Origin: an uncultured Lachnospiraceae bacterium | GTDB lineage: Bacteria; Bacillota; Clostridia; Lachnospirales; Lachnospiraceae | DNA: 64,000 nucleotides | Direction of reading: 5' to 3' | Assembly: GCA_902766825.1 (NCBI GenBank) | Contig: CACXFB010000022.1 | Span: 62,001-126,000, forward strand | Shown: positions 8,089 to 15,596 of the stretch, in pieces | Position numbering within the stretch: the first letter of the stretch is position 1 | Layout: every line of letters begins with the position of its first letter | Translations under genes and position numbers: made by a program | The notes under the pieces: generated by a model | Seen by the model: only the letters and a program-made list of their open reading frames with translations | Told to the model about the DNA's origin: nothing | Databases searched by the model: none

Positions 8089-9330
8089 ATGCTATGTCAG
8101 TTTACTGTTAAAAATTACAAAAGCTTTAGAGATGAAGTGAGTTTTGATATGCAGGCTGCGGCAATCTCTGAACATGAAGATAGAGTAATAAAAGAGGAGG
8201 ATGGAGAAGGGTATTTGCCGGTATCTGTAATCTATGGACCTAATGGTGGGGGAAAATCCAATGTGCTCGAGGCGTTGAATACTTTGGTGACAAAGGTTCT
8301 TCGACCATTGTATGCCACTGAGGATGATGGAAAAAGATTATTTTTTCAGAAGAAAATTGTTGTGGAACCATTTGCTTTTTCTGAGAGTAAAAACGAACCG
8401 ACAGAATTTGAGTTGTTCTTTCGCACAGATTCAGCAGAATATAGATATAATATGCATGTAAAACGGGATGTTGTTATTTATGAAAGATTAGATAGAGTTA
8501 AACTTGATACTAAAAGACAATCTGCATTATTTAGAAGAGATGAAGGTGGAATAGAGTTAAAAGGCTCATTTGCAAAGTTAAAGGTAAGTGAGGATTTGTC
8601 AAAAAACCTCTCGTTACTATCTTATTTAGGCATTGCGTATAAAGAAAATATTGTGGTTAAGGATGTATTGAATTGGTTCAAAAATGGTATTGATTTTCTC
8701 AACTATGGAAATCCGATTCAAGAACTAGGAATGGCTGTTTCTACGTCAGAAGATGTGAAAAATATAATGCTTGAAATGATACAGGAAATGGACTTAGACA
8801 TTGTTGATTTCAGAGTAGAGGAAAAGGAAAATGATGCTATTGAGGTTTATACAAAACATTTGGTAGACAATGTGGAAACAGAGTTAAATTTATCAGATGA
8901 ATCAAGCGGAACAAGGAAATTGTTTGGTTTACTTCCATTTATTGCGGTAAGTTTACTTACCGGTACAGTGCTCGTAATTGATGAATTAGATGCGAAAATA
9001 CACCCCTTATTGTTACGACATATTATCATGATGTTTAATGACATGAATATTAATAAACACAAAGCTCAATTGATATTTACCTCTCATGATTTATCTACCA
9101 TGAATAGTGAAGTATTTCGTAGAGACGAAATATGGTTTGTAGCAAAGGGAAATGCACAAAATTCAAAGTTGTATTCTTTAGTGGAGTTTAAAAATGAAAA
9201 AGGCGAATCGGTCAGAAAGGATGCCAAGTTTGATAAGCAATATCTGGAGGGCAAGTACGGTGCGGATCCGTATCTTAGAAGAATTATAGATTGGGGGAAT
9301 TTTAATGGCGAAAAAAACAAGCAGAACTGA
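8089..9330 (+). CDS. AAA15/RloA-like (AbiLi-type) ATPase
   Basis: The ATG at 8089 is chosen because GGAGGTG lies 6 bases upstream; an in-frame ATG at 8053 lacks one. The 413-residue protein begins with FTVKNYKSFRDEVSFDM, typical of the AAA15/OLD-like family. It has Walker A GPNGGGKSN near residue 50, a signature-like ESSGTRKLFGLLP and Walker B VLVIDELDAKIHPLL, with a late FTSHD switch. Such ATPases pair with RloB proteins in RloAB/AbiL abortive-infection systems. An RloB-like reading frame does follow with a 26-base overlap but is broken. The ATPase itself shows no lesion. Defence function is inferred from family and partner; loss of RloB may have disabled it. Confidence 0.82.
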   Translation: MLCQFTVKNYKSFRDEVSFDMQAAAISEHEDRVIKEEDGEGYLPVSVIYGPNGGGKSNVLEALNTLVTKVLRPLYATEDDGKRLFFQKKIVVEPFAFSESKNEPTEFELFFRTDSAEYRYNMHVKRDVVIYERLDRVKLDTKRQSALFRRDEGGIELKGSFAKLKVSEDLSKNLSLLSYLGIAYKENIVVKDVLNWFKNGIDFLNYGNPIQELGMAVSTSEDVKNIMLEMIQEMDLDIVDFRVEEKENDAIEVYTKHLVDNVETELNLSDESSGTRKLFGLLPFIAVSLLTGTVLVIDELDAKIHPLLLRHIIMMFNDMNINKHKAQLIFTSHDLSTMNSEVFRRDEIWFVAKGNAQNSKLYSLVEFKNEKGESVRKDAKFDKQYLEGKYGADPYLRRIIDWGNFNGEKNKQN

Positions 9331-9478
9331 TTGGAAAAAGAAACGGCGCCAAGAATATTTGGAACTGAAGAAATATAGATATTACATCTTCTGTGAAGGT
9401 CAGCAGACAGAACCATTATATTTTGAAGGATTTAAGAAATGGTGGAGGAATTGGCAAAATATTTGCCTGGTGAAGTGA
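9305..9478 (+). pseudogene. RloB-like (AbiLii) partner, truncated remnant
   Basis: The reading frame starts inside the ATPase gene and encodes only 57 residues. Its YYIFCEGQQTEPLYFEGFK matches the conserved N-terminal CEGxxTExxYF motif of RloB-family proteins, which are usually about 200 residues long. After EGFKK the frame changes character (WWRNWQNICLVK, then stop). Shifting frame at the AAATGG gives MVEELAKYLPGEVKKNFID before another stop, which looks more like a natural continuation. This suggests one frameshift plus loss of the C-terminal two thirds. No further homologous sequence is visible before 9647. The lesion could in principle be an assembly error, but the missing C-terminus argues for real decay. 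Confidence 0.7.
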
Positions 9479-9500
9479 AAAAAAATTTTATTGATTAAAA

Positions 9501-9543
9501 AATCATGAACCCTGACGTATGAGATTACGCAGGGTTCATGATT
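9501..9543. terminator. Long palindrome after the AAA/RloB remnant
   Basis: AATCATGAACCCTG and CAGGGTTCATGATT form a perfect 14-bp stem. The inner CGTA/TACG pairs further around a TGAGAT loop with one bulged A. No T-run follows on either strand, so this is a strong hairpin of uncertain role: terminator, or the end of a lost element. Confidence 0.5.
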
Positions 9544-9646
9544 GATGTATTTGTGTTACATTACTATTCTCATATAATTTAAAATAACAATAGGTATCTG
9601 CTAATAATTTATATTCATTTAACTTACCAGACTGTTATCATAGCGT

Positions 9647-10523
9647 TTAATGAAGACTTTGAGAATTATCTGTGTTAAGGTTAATGGCCATATCAATATC
9701 TTCTTGTGTGTAACCAAGGTTAATAATAAAATCTGTGCCATAGCCTTTGCTTAGAAGGACTTTTATCACAGTAGCTACACCTTCGCGGCGTCCTTCCTCT
9801 ATTGCTCTGCGTTTGATACCCTGACTAATACCATTATGCATTGCGATCAACCTCCTGTCTATCTCTTCGTTCATTGGAATGTTAAATTTGTTATGTAATA
9901 TTTCTTTTTTCATCTCTACAGGTATTGTTTCACTAAAGACAGTCCCTAAAAATCTGTGTATATCTGAGTTGAAATGTACACATTTATCCATGTCTTTTGA
10001 AAGACAAATGTTAATAATGCTATTATTCTCATACTCATTAGTTCTGTCGGTTGGATTGCCGATAATATTATGCTGCGAATTACGAATCTCTGAAAGAGTG
10101 AGCTGGTCCGCTTCACTTGGCTCAGTAAAAATCCATATGCTTATGACTTGCTTTAAGTTATCATAATCGGAGTTTGAAAATTCTGTGCCTTGTTGTACAG
10201 ATATCATCCGACCTGAATAAAAAGTCTGTCGTTTTGGTATAGAGTAGCCCGGATTAAAACGGTTCAGTCAATACCACATTCATACCATTTATTTTTGGAG
10301 GAATATATTTGTCGGTGGTAATATTTTCGTTATCTAGTATAACGGTAGGCTCCCCTTCAATAAGAGGAATTATTTCCGATAAAGACATTCCCTTAAAAGC
10401 TTTGATGGTATGGGATAAAATAAATGCCAGCATGCCTTTGTCTGCCAAAATGCATTTTGCATTGTTGTCGAATTTTGCTTCATAGTCTGCATTGTCCAAA
10501 GTATCTGCAAGAGATGTTTGCAT
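9647..10523 (-). pseudogene. Rpn/PD-(D/E)XK nuclease-family (transposase-like) gene, frameshifted
   Basis: The N-terminal piece (10523 down to 10254, 89 residues) begins MQTSLADTLDNADYEAKFDN and includes SEIIPLIEGEPTV, as in PF12784/Rpn proteins common in this group. It runs out of frame at LTEPF. A second frame resumes with NPGYSIPKRQTFYSGRMISV and continues to 9647 with a C-terminal helical tail (GISQGIKRRAIEEGRREG). Intact relatives have about 80 residues between EGEPTV and PGY, containing the catalytic strands (FYVWLP, NIEAQ). Only about 25 unrelated residues lie there now, so both a deletion and a frameshift are inferred. The product would lack its nuclease centre. An AAAGGA ribosome binding site precedes the original start. 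Confidence 0.78.
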
Positions 10524-10761
10524 TAAATCCTTTATAATCTGTACCTCCTCTGTTTATCTTGTTTAATGTGTCAATGGTATTCATGTGTGCACCCTATGAA
10601 AAGAGTCTGATATAAAATGTATATATGAAAGACTTAAATGACACATATCTGTTATATCAATACAAAACAGAAGGATAAAATAATAAATGGTTATAGTAAT
10701 ATTGTAACACAAAAATACGTAATGTAAAGAGTGAAAATATCTGTTTGTAGAACAAAAATAA

Positions 10762-10790
10762 CCCCTATAAACAAGGCGTGTTTATAGGGG
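10762..10790 (-). terminator. Rho-independent terminator of the small XRE gene
   Basis: CCCCTATAAAC and GTTTATAGGGG form an 11-bp perfect stem with a 7-base loop. On the minus strand the hairpin is followed by TTATTTTTGTTC. Its right arm overlaps the stop codon of the gene. Confidence 0.75.
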
Positions 10791-10958
10791 CTCGGTATCT
10801 TCAAATAAAACAATGTCATTAGGAGTGCATTGGATAATAAAACACAGTCTTTCCAATGTTAACATCGTAATATTTTTATTCTTTCTCAAGCTGTCCAGCG
10901 TGCGGTTATCAATACCTTGCTGTAACAAGTAATATTGAGAGATTCTTTTTTGCTTCAT
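10782..10958 (-). CDS. Short XRE/Cro-type helix-turn-helix regulator
   Basis: A 58-residue reading frame runs from the ATG at 10958 to a TAA at 10784-10782. It encodes RISQYYLLQQGIDNRTLDSL followed by RKNKNITMLTLERLCFII and QCTPNDIVLFED, which fits the compact Cro/C1-type HTH of many Firmicutes (helix-turn-helix, then LxxLCxxLxCxPxDI). In such proteins a stretch like YAPLWETM precedes this ATG. Here the same codons lie upstream in frame, reading INYAPLWETMKQK, but with ATT instead of a standard start after an AAAGAAGTGG sequence. Either translation starts at ATT, or the native start has mutated and the downstream ATG is used. Its target is unknown; it sits alone in a decayed region. Confidence 0.7.
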   Translation of the reverse strand: MKQKRISQYYLLQQGIDNRTLDSLRKNKNITMLTLERLCFIIQCTPNDIVLFEDTEPL

Positions 10959-11053
10959 GGTTTCCCATAATGGTGCGTAATTAATAATGGTAATCCACTT
11001 CTTTCTATATCAAATTTAAGCTTATTATATCTATGAATCCCGCATTAAGATAT

Positions 11054-11089
11054 TGTGATAATATGCACTTTATAGTGAATATTATCACA
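11054..11089. promoter_or_regulatory. 36-bp imperfect palindrome
   Basis: TGTGATAATAT (11054-11064) and ATATTATCACA (11079-11089) are a perfect 11-bp inverted repeat. The interior CACT/AGTG also pairs around TTAT with one mismatch. It lies in the 360-base gap 10959-11318, between the divergent XRE gene and the lipoprotein gene, and could be an operator. Nothing else is recognised in that gap. Confidence 0.4.
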
Positions 11090-11318
11090 TAAGTAAGATG
11101 TTAATATCATATTTGTGTTGGTTATTTTTGTTCTGAAAATAAAAAAGATTCAGATGAAATATGATTGATAAAGTATTATCGCAAGCTCCTTTATTAGTAT
11201 AGTGTACGGATTGAAAAATAAAATAGCCATTTTTTGAATGATATAATAAAGAAAAGTGCTATAATGAGAACATAAAAATTCAAGTGTAGCCAATGAAATG
11301 TCGAAGGGATAAAACAAA

Positions 11319-12149
11319 ATGAAAATGGTTGGTTTAAAGAGATGTAGCAAATTAATGACAATAATGGTTTTGACCGGAATGACATTATCTTCATGTTCGG
11401 TAGGTACGGAAAATGACGAATCAACAGCGGAAAAAAAGATTGTGACGCAAAATACACCTGAAGAAGGTAAGGCTGAGAAGGAGATGTTATCTGAGAAAGG
11501 CAATCAGAAGTATGCATCATTGGAAATGTTGTTTCAGAAAACGGATTCCGAGTGGAATGAATCTCAGGACTATAAAAATGCAATTGAAGCGTATGGGGAT
11601 GCCTTAAACGATAAAACTTTGATAAAAGAAGAAAAGTTACAAGGCAGTGTACCTCATTTTACGGTGGGATACATAGATGATGACAACATTCCGGAATTGC
11701 TGGTTTCCTATGGAGGCGAACATGTATGTGGTGTATGTATCTATAAATATGATATTGAAAGTGGTAAAGCAATTAATCTTGGTGAGTTTGGCTGCTATGG
11801 AAATGTATCTTACAGCTACAAACAAGGAAATATAAAATACTCATATGGAGCCAACGGCTGCTATACAGTTTATATTTCTGAGATGAGTGGAAATAATATT
11901 GTATTAAAAGATGCATGGGGAATTGATGGCAGTGGGATGAAAAATGATGGATTTTTATATTATCACGGATTTGTGGAGCGTGATGAAACAGATGGTTCAA
12001 TAGATTTAAATAATAATCCGGTATATGATGAAAATGCATGGGATAGTAAATATGTTATTTCTGAAGATGAGTACATGAAAATTAAATCAGGATGGGAAGC
12101 TTCCGGGAAGTGGATAAATGTAGATTATGATGAGATGTACGCATATTAG
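11319..12149 (+). CDS. Putative surface lipoprotein, function unknown
   Basis: The 276-residue protein has a basic N-terminus, a hydrophobic stretch and a lipobox, TLSSC, with the lipidated Cys at residue 26. It should be exported and anchored on the outer face of the membrane. A linker rich in Glu and Thr follows, then a globular domain of about 200 residues with many Tyr and Gly residues (YIDDDNIPELLVSYGGEHV). The DDDNIPELLV pattern resembles VCBS/EF-hand-like calcium segments in other secreted proteins, but this is only a local similarity. A GAAGGGA site lies upstream of the ATG. The gene stands alone between non-coding repeat zones, so context gives no role. A first copy of the 167-base repeat begins just after its stop. 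Confidence 0.75.
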   Translation: MKMVGLKRCSKLMTIMVLTGMTLSSCSVGTENDESTAEKKIVTQNTPEEGKAEKEMLSEKGNQKYASLEMLFQKTDSEWNESQDYKNAIEAYGDALNDKTLIKEEKLQGSVPHFTVGYIDDDNIPELLVSYGGEHVCGVCIYKYDIESGKAINLGEFGCYGNVSYSYKQGNIKYSYGANGCYTVYISEMSGNNIVLKDAWGIDGSGMKNDGFLYYHGFVERDETDGSIDLNNNPVYDENAWDSKYVISEDEYMKIKSGWEASGKWINVDYDEMYAY

Positions 12150-12150
12150 C

Positions 12151-12317
12151 TATAATACCTGACTTTCGGGTTTGAGATGCACATTACAGTGCTTAATCCT
12201 AAAGACGGGTATTTTTCTGGTTTTTAAAATGAGTTCAACTTTTTGACCCGTTAAAGTTGAACTCATTTTTTATTTTGACGCAAAAATGGCGTTTTCATGG
12301 GATGAGTTTCACTTTTG
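12151..12317. repeat. 167-bp non-coding direct repeat, copy 1
   Basis: It starts TATAATACCTGACTTTCGGG and ends GATGAGTTTCACTTTTG. The second copy at 12758-12925 differs at only about ten positions. The unit contains a 14-bp hairpin, ATGAGTTCAACTTT / AAAGTTGAACTCAT, followed by TTTTTTATTTTG, a good rho-independent terminator on the plus strand. Copy 1 directly follows the lipoprotein gene and may end its transcript. Confidence 0.88.
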
Positions 12318-12334
12318 TCAGTTTTTTTTAACTT

Positions 12335-12361
12335 AAGAAAAAGCCAGCAATTAAGCTGACT
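12335..12361 (-). terminator. Minus-strand terminator-like hairpin
   Basis: AGCCAGC (12342-12348) and GCTGACT (12355-12361) form a 7-bp stem with one G-T pair and a TTAATT loop. On the minus strand it is followed by TTTTTC. It lies downstream of the candidate small transcript on the same strand. Confidence 0.45.
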
Positions 12362-12391
12362 TGAAGTAAATCATATATATTCAAACCTCTA

Positions 12392-12469
12392 AAGAATTAT
12401 AGTGCTAAATCCGAAAGATTGGTAAAATGATTATGGTTATAAAGCTTTAAGTTTAGAACTATAATTCTT
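12392..12469. repeat. 78-bp element with 18-bp inverted ends
   Basis: AAGAATTATAGTGCTAAA (12392-12409) is the reverse complement of 12452-12469 with a single mismatch, enclosing 42 bases. Part of the left end, AATTATAGTGCTAAATCC, is also present perfectly in repeat copy 2 at 12789-12806. It could be a miniature mobile-element relic or a structured RNA. Confidence 0.6.
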
Positions 12470-12470
12470 A

Positions 12471-12548
12471 AATAAAAAAGGCTTCGAGATAAATTCGCGA
12501 AAATCATCGAAGCCATTGTGTAACAACACATAAAAAACTAAGTGCCAT
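12471..12548 (-). ncRNA. Candidate small non-coding RNA, about 75 nt
   Basis: On the minus strand, an extended -10 (TGGTATACT, 12563-12555) with a weak -35, TTTTCA (12583-12578), at 17 bases would start a transcript near 12548. It would end at a strong terminator: GGCTTCGA / TCGAAGCC (12480-12514), followed on the minus strand by TTTTTTATTT. No convincing protein is encoded in between. The start position is inferred. Confidence 0.4.
12480..12514 (-). terminator. Rho-independent terminator, minus strand
   Basis: GGCTTCGA (12480-12487) and TCGAAGCC (12507-12514) form a perfect 8-bp stem. The loop contains TTCGCGAAAA. On the minus strand a run of TTTTTTATTT follows directly. Confidence 0.7.
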
Positions 12549-12757
12549 GGTTTAAGTATACCACTTTTTTCTCTATATGAAAACAAAAATTTAACCAAAA
12601 AAGAAAATTTTTATGAGTTTAAGAAAAGCAAAAAAGTTGTTCGTAAGATTATTTGTATTGTTTGTAGGTTATTTAATAAAATAAAGAGTTATTTGTTTAC
12701 ATTAAGAAGCATAAGTTTAGAAAATAGTCAGTTTTCAATGTATCATCTTGAAATTAT

Positions 12758-12925
12758 TATAATACCTGACTTTCGGGTTTGAGACGCAAATTATAGTGCT
12801 AAATCCTGAAGACGGGTATTTTTCTGGTTTTTAAAATGAGTTCAACTTTTTGACCCGTTAAAGTTGAACTCATTTTTTATTTTGACGCAGAAAAGGGCGT
12901 TTTCATGAGATGAGTTTCACTTTTG
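12758..12925. repeat. 167-bp non-coding direct repeat, copy 2
   Basis: It is the near-identical partner of 12151-12317, in the same orientation, 440 bases downstream of the first copy's end. It includes the same terminator hairpin. The stretch 12926-13057 after it holds only AT-rich sequence and no recognisable gene; the promoter of the large operon follows. Confidence 0.88.
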
Positions 12926-13057
12926 GTACGGAATAAGACTTATTTGGCAATTGTGAAAATATTTTTATAAAAACACAAAAAACTATTTGGCAATATACAA
13001 AGGAGAATTACATATTTATACATGATGCACAATAAAAAATGGAAATAAACATTTCTA

Positions 13058-13086
13058 TTGTGAAAAAATACACCATGTGATATAAT
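13058..13086 (+). promoter_or_regulatory. Sigma-A promoter of the phospho-signalling/Tad operon
   Basis: TTGTGA (13058-13063) and a perfect TATAAT (13081-13086) are separated by 17 bases. The phosphatase start lies 57 bases beyond the -10. No other good promoter is apparent in the short gaps of the following 22 kb, so this may drive the whole unit. Confidence 0.7.
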
Positions 13087-13142
13087 TCACTATATAATTA
13101 TTTATGCATGAACCCATTTTTTTAGAAGAGGTGATACGATAA

Positions 13143-13910
13143 ATGCGTTTTTTATCAGCTGTATATACAGATGTTGGTATAAAAAAATCAACTAATCAGG
13201 ATTCTCTTTTATTATTGGAAGCACAGACGGAAAGCGAGAATGTAATCTGTGCAGTTATTTGTGATGGAATGGGAGGCTTAGCAAAGGGAGAATTAGCAAG
13301 TGCGGTTGTAATAAAAGAATTGAGAAGATGGTTTATCGAAGATTTTTCAGATATTTATTATAGTGGCATGAGTGATGAAAATCTCAGACTAAGTCTTGAA
13401 GGCGTCATTTACAACATGAATAACAGAATTGGCAATTTTGGAAGAAGTCTTGGAATTAACTTAGGAACGACGGTTGTTTTATTAATTATAGTTGCCGGAA
13501 AGTATTACTGTTTAAATATAGGAGATTCACGATGTTACCACGTGAGAAGTGGTATGGAACAGATTACAAAAGATCAGACCTTTGTACAAAGAGAGATTGA
13601 TATGGGAAGAATGACAGAGCAGGAAGCTTTGACCCACCCAAAGAGGAGCGTATTACTTCAGTGTGTAGGGGCAAGTGAAAGAACTGTTCCTGATTTCTAC
13701 ACGGGCACAGTACAGCCTAATGAGGTGTTTATGATGTGCTCTGATGGATTTAGACATCTTATTACTTTGGACGAGTTCTATGAGTACCTTAATCCTGAGG
13801 TAATTACGGATGAGGATAAAATGCAGGAATATTTAAAATATTTTACGGATTTAAATAAGTATAGAAATGAGCAGGATAATATTTCTGCTTTGCTGATTAA
13901 GACATTGTAG
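13143..13910 (+). CDS. PP2C-family Ser/Thr protein phosphatase
   Basis: This 255-residue, metal-dependent phosphatase removes phosphate from Ser/Thr residues and normally opposes a Hanks-type kinase. The PP2C motifs occur in order: DVGIKKSTNQDS near the N-terminus, CDGMGG, GTTVVLL, NIGDSRCY, the DQTFVQREIDMG segment, MCSDGF, and a final DNISALLI. The metal-binding Asp residues lie in CDGMGG, CSDGF and DNIS. There is no signal or membrane segment, so it is cytoplasmic. A GAGGTGA site precedes the ATG, and a strong promoter lies upstream. The kinase gene begins 9 bases after its stop, the usual Firmicute phosphatase-kinase pairing. Here the pair opens a Tad pilus operon rather than sitting in the usual rsgA-rpe neighbourhood. 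Confidence 0.94.
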   Translation: MRFLSAVYTDVGIKKSTNQDSLLLLEAQTESENVICAVICDGMGGLAKGELASAVVIKELRRWFIEDFSDIYYSGMSDENLRLSLEGVIYNMNNRIGNFGRSLGINLGTTVVLLIIVAGKYYCLNIGDSRCYHVRSGMEQITKDQTFVQREIDMGRMTEQEALTHPKRSVLLQCVGASERTVPDFYTGTVQPNEVFMMCSDGFRHLITLDEFYEYLNPEVITDEDKMQEYLKYFTDLNKYRNEQDNISALLIKTL

Positions 13911-13919
13911 GTGAAGAAA

Positions 13920-15587
13920 ATGCTGGAGATAGGTTCATTAGTAGACGGTAAATATAAAATACTTAATAAAATAGGGCAAGGTGGCATGAGCGTTGTATAT
14001 CTTGCCATGAACGAAAAAGCAAATAAACAGTGGGCTATAAAAGAGATTCGTAAAGATGGAGTCAGTAATTACGAAGTAGTCAAACAGGGTCTTATAGTTG
14101 AAACTGATTTGTTAAAAAAACTGAATCATCCTAATCTGCCAAGTATTGTTGACGTTATAGACCGAGATGATACGTTTCTTATTGTTATGGACTACATTGA
14201 GGGAAATTCTCTTAGCAAGATTGTTAAGCACCAGGGCGCACTTCCGCAGGAGGACGTGGTGGAATGGGCGAAACAACTTTGTGATGTTCTGGGATATCTA
14301 CATTCAAGAGAACCAGCAATTATTTATAGAGACATGAAACCGGCGAATGTAATGTTAAAACCGGATGGAAATGTTACATTGATTGATTTTGGAACTGCAC
14401 GTGAGTTTAAAGAAACCAGTGTGGCAGATACCACATGCCTTGGAACAAGGGGATATGCTGCACCTGAGCAGTTTGGAGGACAAGGACAGACTGATGCCAG
14501 AACAGATATTTATTGTCTGGGTGCTACACTTTATCATTTATTAACCGGTCATAATCCAGCAGAACCTCCATATGAAATGTACCCAATCAGAAAGTGGAAT
14601 CCTTTGCTCTCTTCAGGATTGGAACAGATAATTGCAAAATGTACTCAGCAAAATCCTGAGGACAGATATCAGTCCTGTGCAGAATTAATGTATGACTTGC
14701 AGCATTATAAGGAATTGGATATTGAGAGTCAGAAACAGTACAGAAAAAGCTGGAGAATATTTGTTGGATCATGTGTAATGACGGTTATGTGTCTGGCGGG
14801 AGCAGTTGGGTGTTATGCAGCTCAAAGATATAACGTTAATCAATCTCATGATTCACATATGGAGAAAGCGGAGGATATTTCCAAGAGTGCTGACGATAAA
14901 GAACAGGTTAAAGAAGCTTTAGATGAATATATAAATGCGATAAATGTCGATGCGACTAGAGTGGATGCGTATCATGAGATGTTGAAGTTCATGTTTAATA
15001 ATGGATTGAATAACAAAGAAATAGTAAAGGAATACCTTAAGTATTTTCCGTATGATAATTCTAATTTGAAGAAACTAAAAAAGAAGTCAGAGAATAGTTA
15101 TGCGTTAATAATGTATGAAATTGGTTTGGTGTATTTTTTATGTGATGATGAAGGTGATGAACAAATATCGAGTCGCTATTTTGATGAGTTGAAAAATGAT
15201 GAATTAGATTTAACGGGTGATTATAAAAAGATATCAGATAAAGCTGAAAGTTTAAATGCCATTATATTAGAAAAAGATAAAAGTGAATTTTTGGATAAAT
15301 GGAATCGGATTATAGATGAACGAAAACCTACCCAGCTAGGCAGAGAAGACAAACGAAAGCTAAATGGGATAGCAGAGGAAGTGTTGAAATTTGATGTGAA
15401 AAATATTGACTTTAATATCGAAATTAGTGGTCTAAATAATGTAATCAAACCCGACAATAATATCATTAAAGAAAAAATAAAAAAAACTGTAGAACAAATT
15501 ATAAAAATATATGAGAGGAAAGACTTCGATAATAGCGATAAGTATTCCGATATAAAAATAATGTACGAAAGACTTAATAAGAACTAG
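13920..15587 (+). CDS. Membrane Hanks-type Ser/Thr protein kinase with non-PASTA ectodomain
   Basis: The ATG at 13920 follows TAGGTGAAG and is preferred to a GTG at 13911. The 555-residue protein has a kinase domain at about 10-270: glycine loop GQGGMS (19-24), catalytic Lys in WAIKEI (Lys41), YRDMKPANVM with Asp138, IDFGTARE, and YAAPEQF. A single membrane helix lies near 281-303. The outer 250 residues contain no PASTA repeats; their helical repeats (VKEALDEYINAINVDATRVD) look TPR-like. Such a domain would sense proteins rather than peptidoglycan fragments. Likely targets are the TTVL-bearing proteins of the same operon. Paired with the upstream PP2C phosphatase. The kinase identity is firm; ligand and targets are inferred. 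Confidence 0.93.
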   Translation: MLEIGSLVDGKYKILNKIGQGGMSVVYLAMNEKANKQWAIKEIRKDGVSNYEVVKQGLIVETDLLKKLNHPNLPSIVDVIDRDDTFLIVMDYIEGNSLSKIVKHQGALPQEDVVEWAKQLCDVLGYLHSREPAIIYRDMKPANVMLKPDGNVTLIDFGTAREFKETSVADTTCLGTRGYAAPEQFGGQGQTDARTDIYCLGATLYHLLTGHNPAEPPYEMYPIRKWNPLLSSGLEQIIAKCTQQNPEDRYQSCAELMYDLQHYKELDIESQKQYRKSWRIFVGSCVMTVMCLAGAVGCYAAQRYNVNQSHDSHMEKAEDISKSADDKEQVKEALDEYINAINVDATRVDAYHEMLKFMFNNGLNNKEIVKEYLKYFPYDNSNLKKLKKKSENSYALIMYEIGLVYFLCDDEGDEQISSRYFDELKNDELDLTGDYKKISDKAESLNAIILEKDKSEFLDKWNRIIDERKPTQLGREDKRKLNGIAEEVLKFDVKNIDFNIEISGLNNVIKPDNNIIKEKIKKTVEQIIKIYERKDFDNSDKYSDIKIMYERLNKN

Positions 15588-15596
15588 GAGAATAAC

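Noticed and set aside
9438-9497. A 19-residue frame MVEELAKYLPGEVKKNFID read as a separate gene
   Set aside because: It lies over the RloB remnant in a shifted frame and is best explained as the displaced continuation of that gene.
12390-12522. Small minus-strand reading frame starting MASMIFANLS within the repeat zone
   Set aside because: It runs through a terminator hairpin and an inverted repeat, has no ribosome binding site and matches no family. A non-coding transcript is more plausible.
12151-12925. CRISPR array
   Set aside because: There are only two long copies 440 bases apart, no short regular repeats and spacers, and no cas genes.
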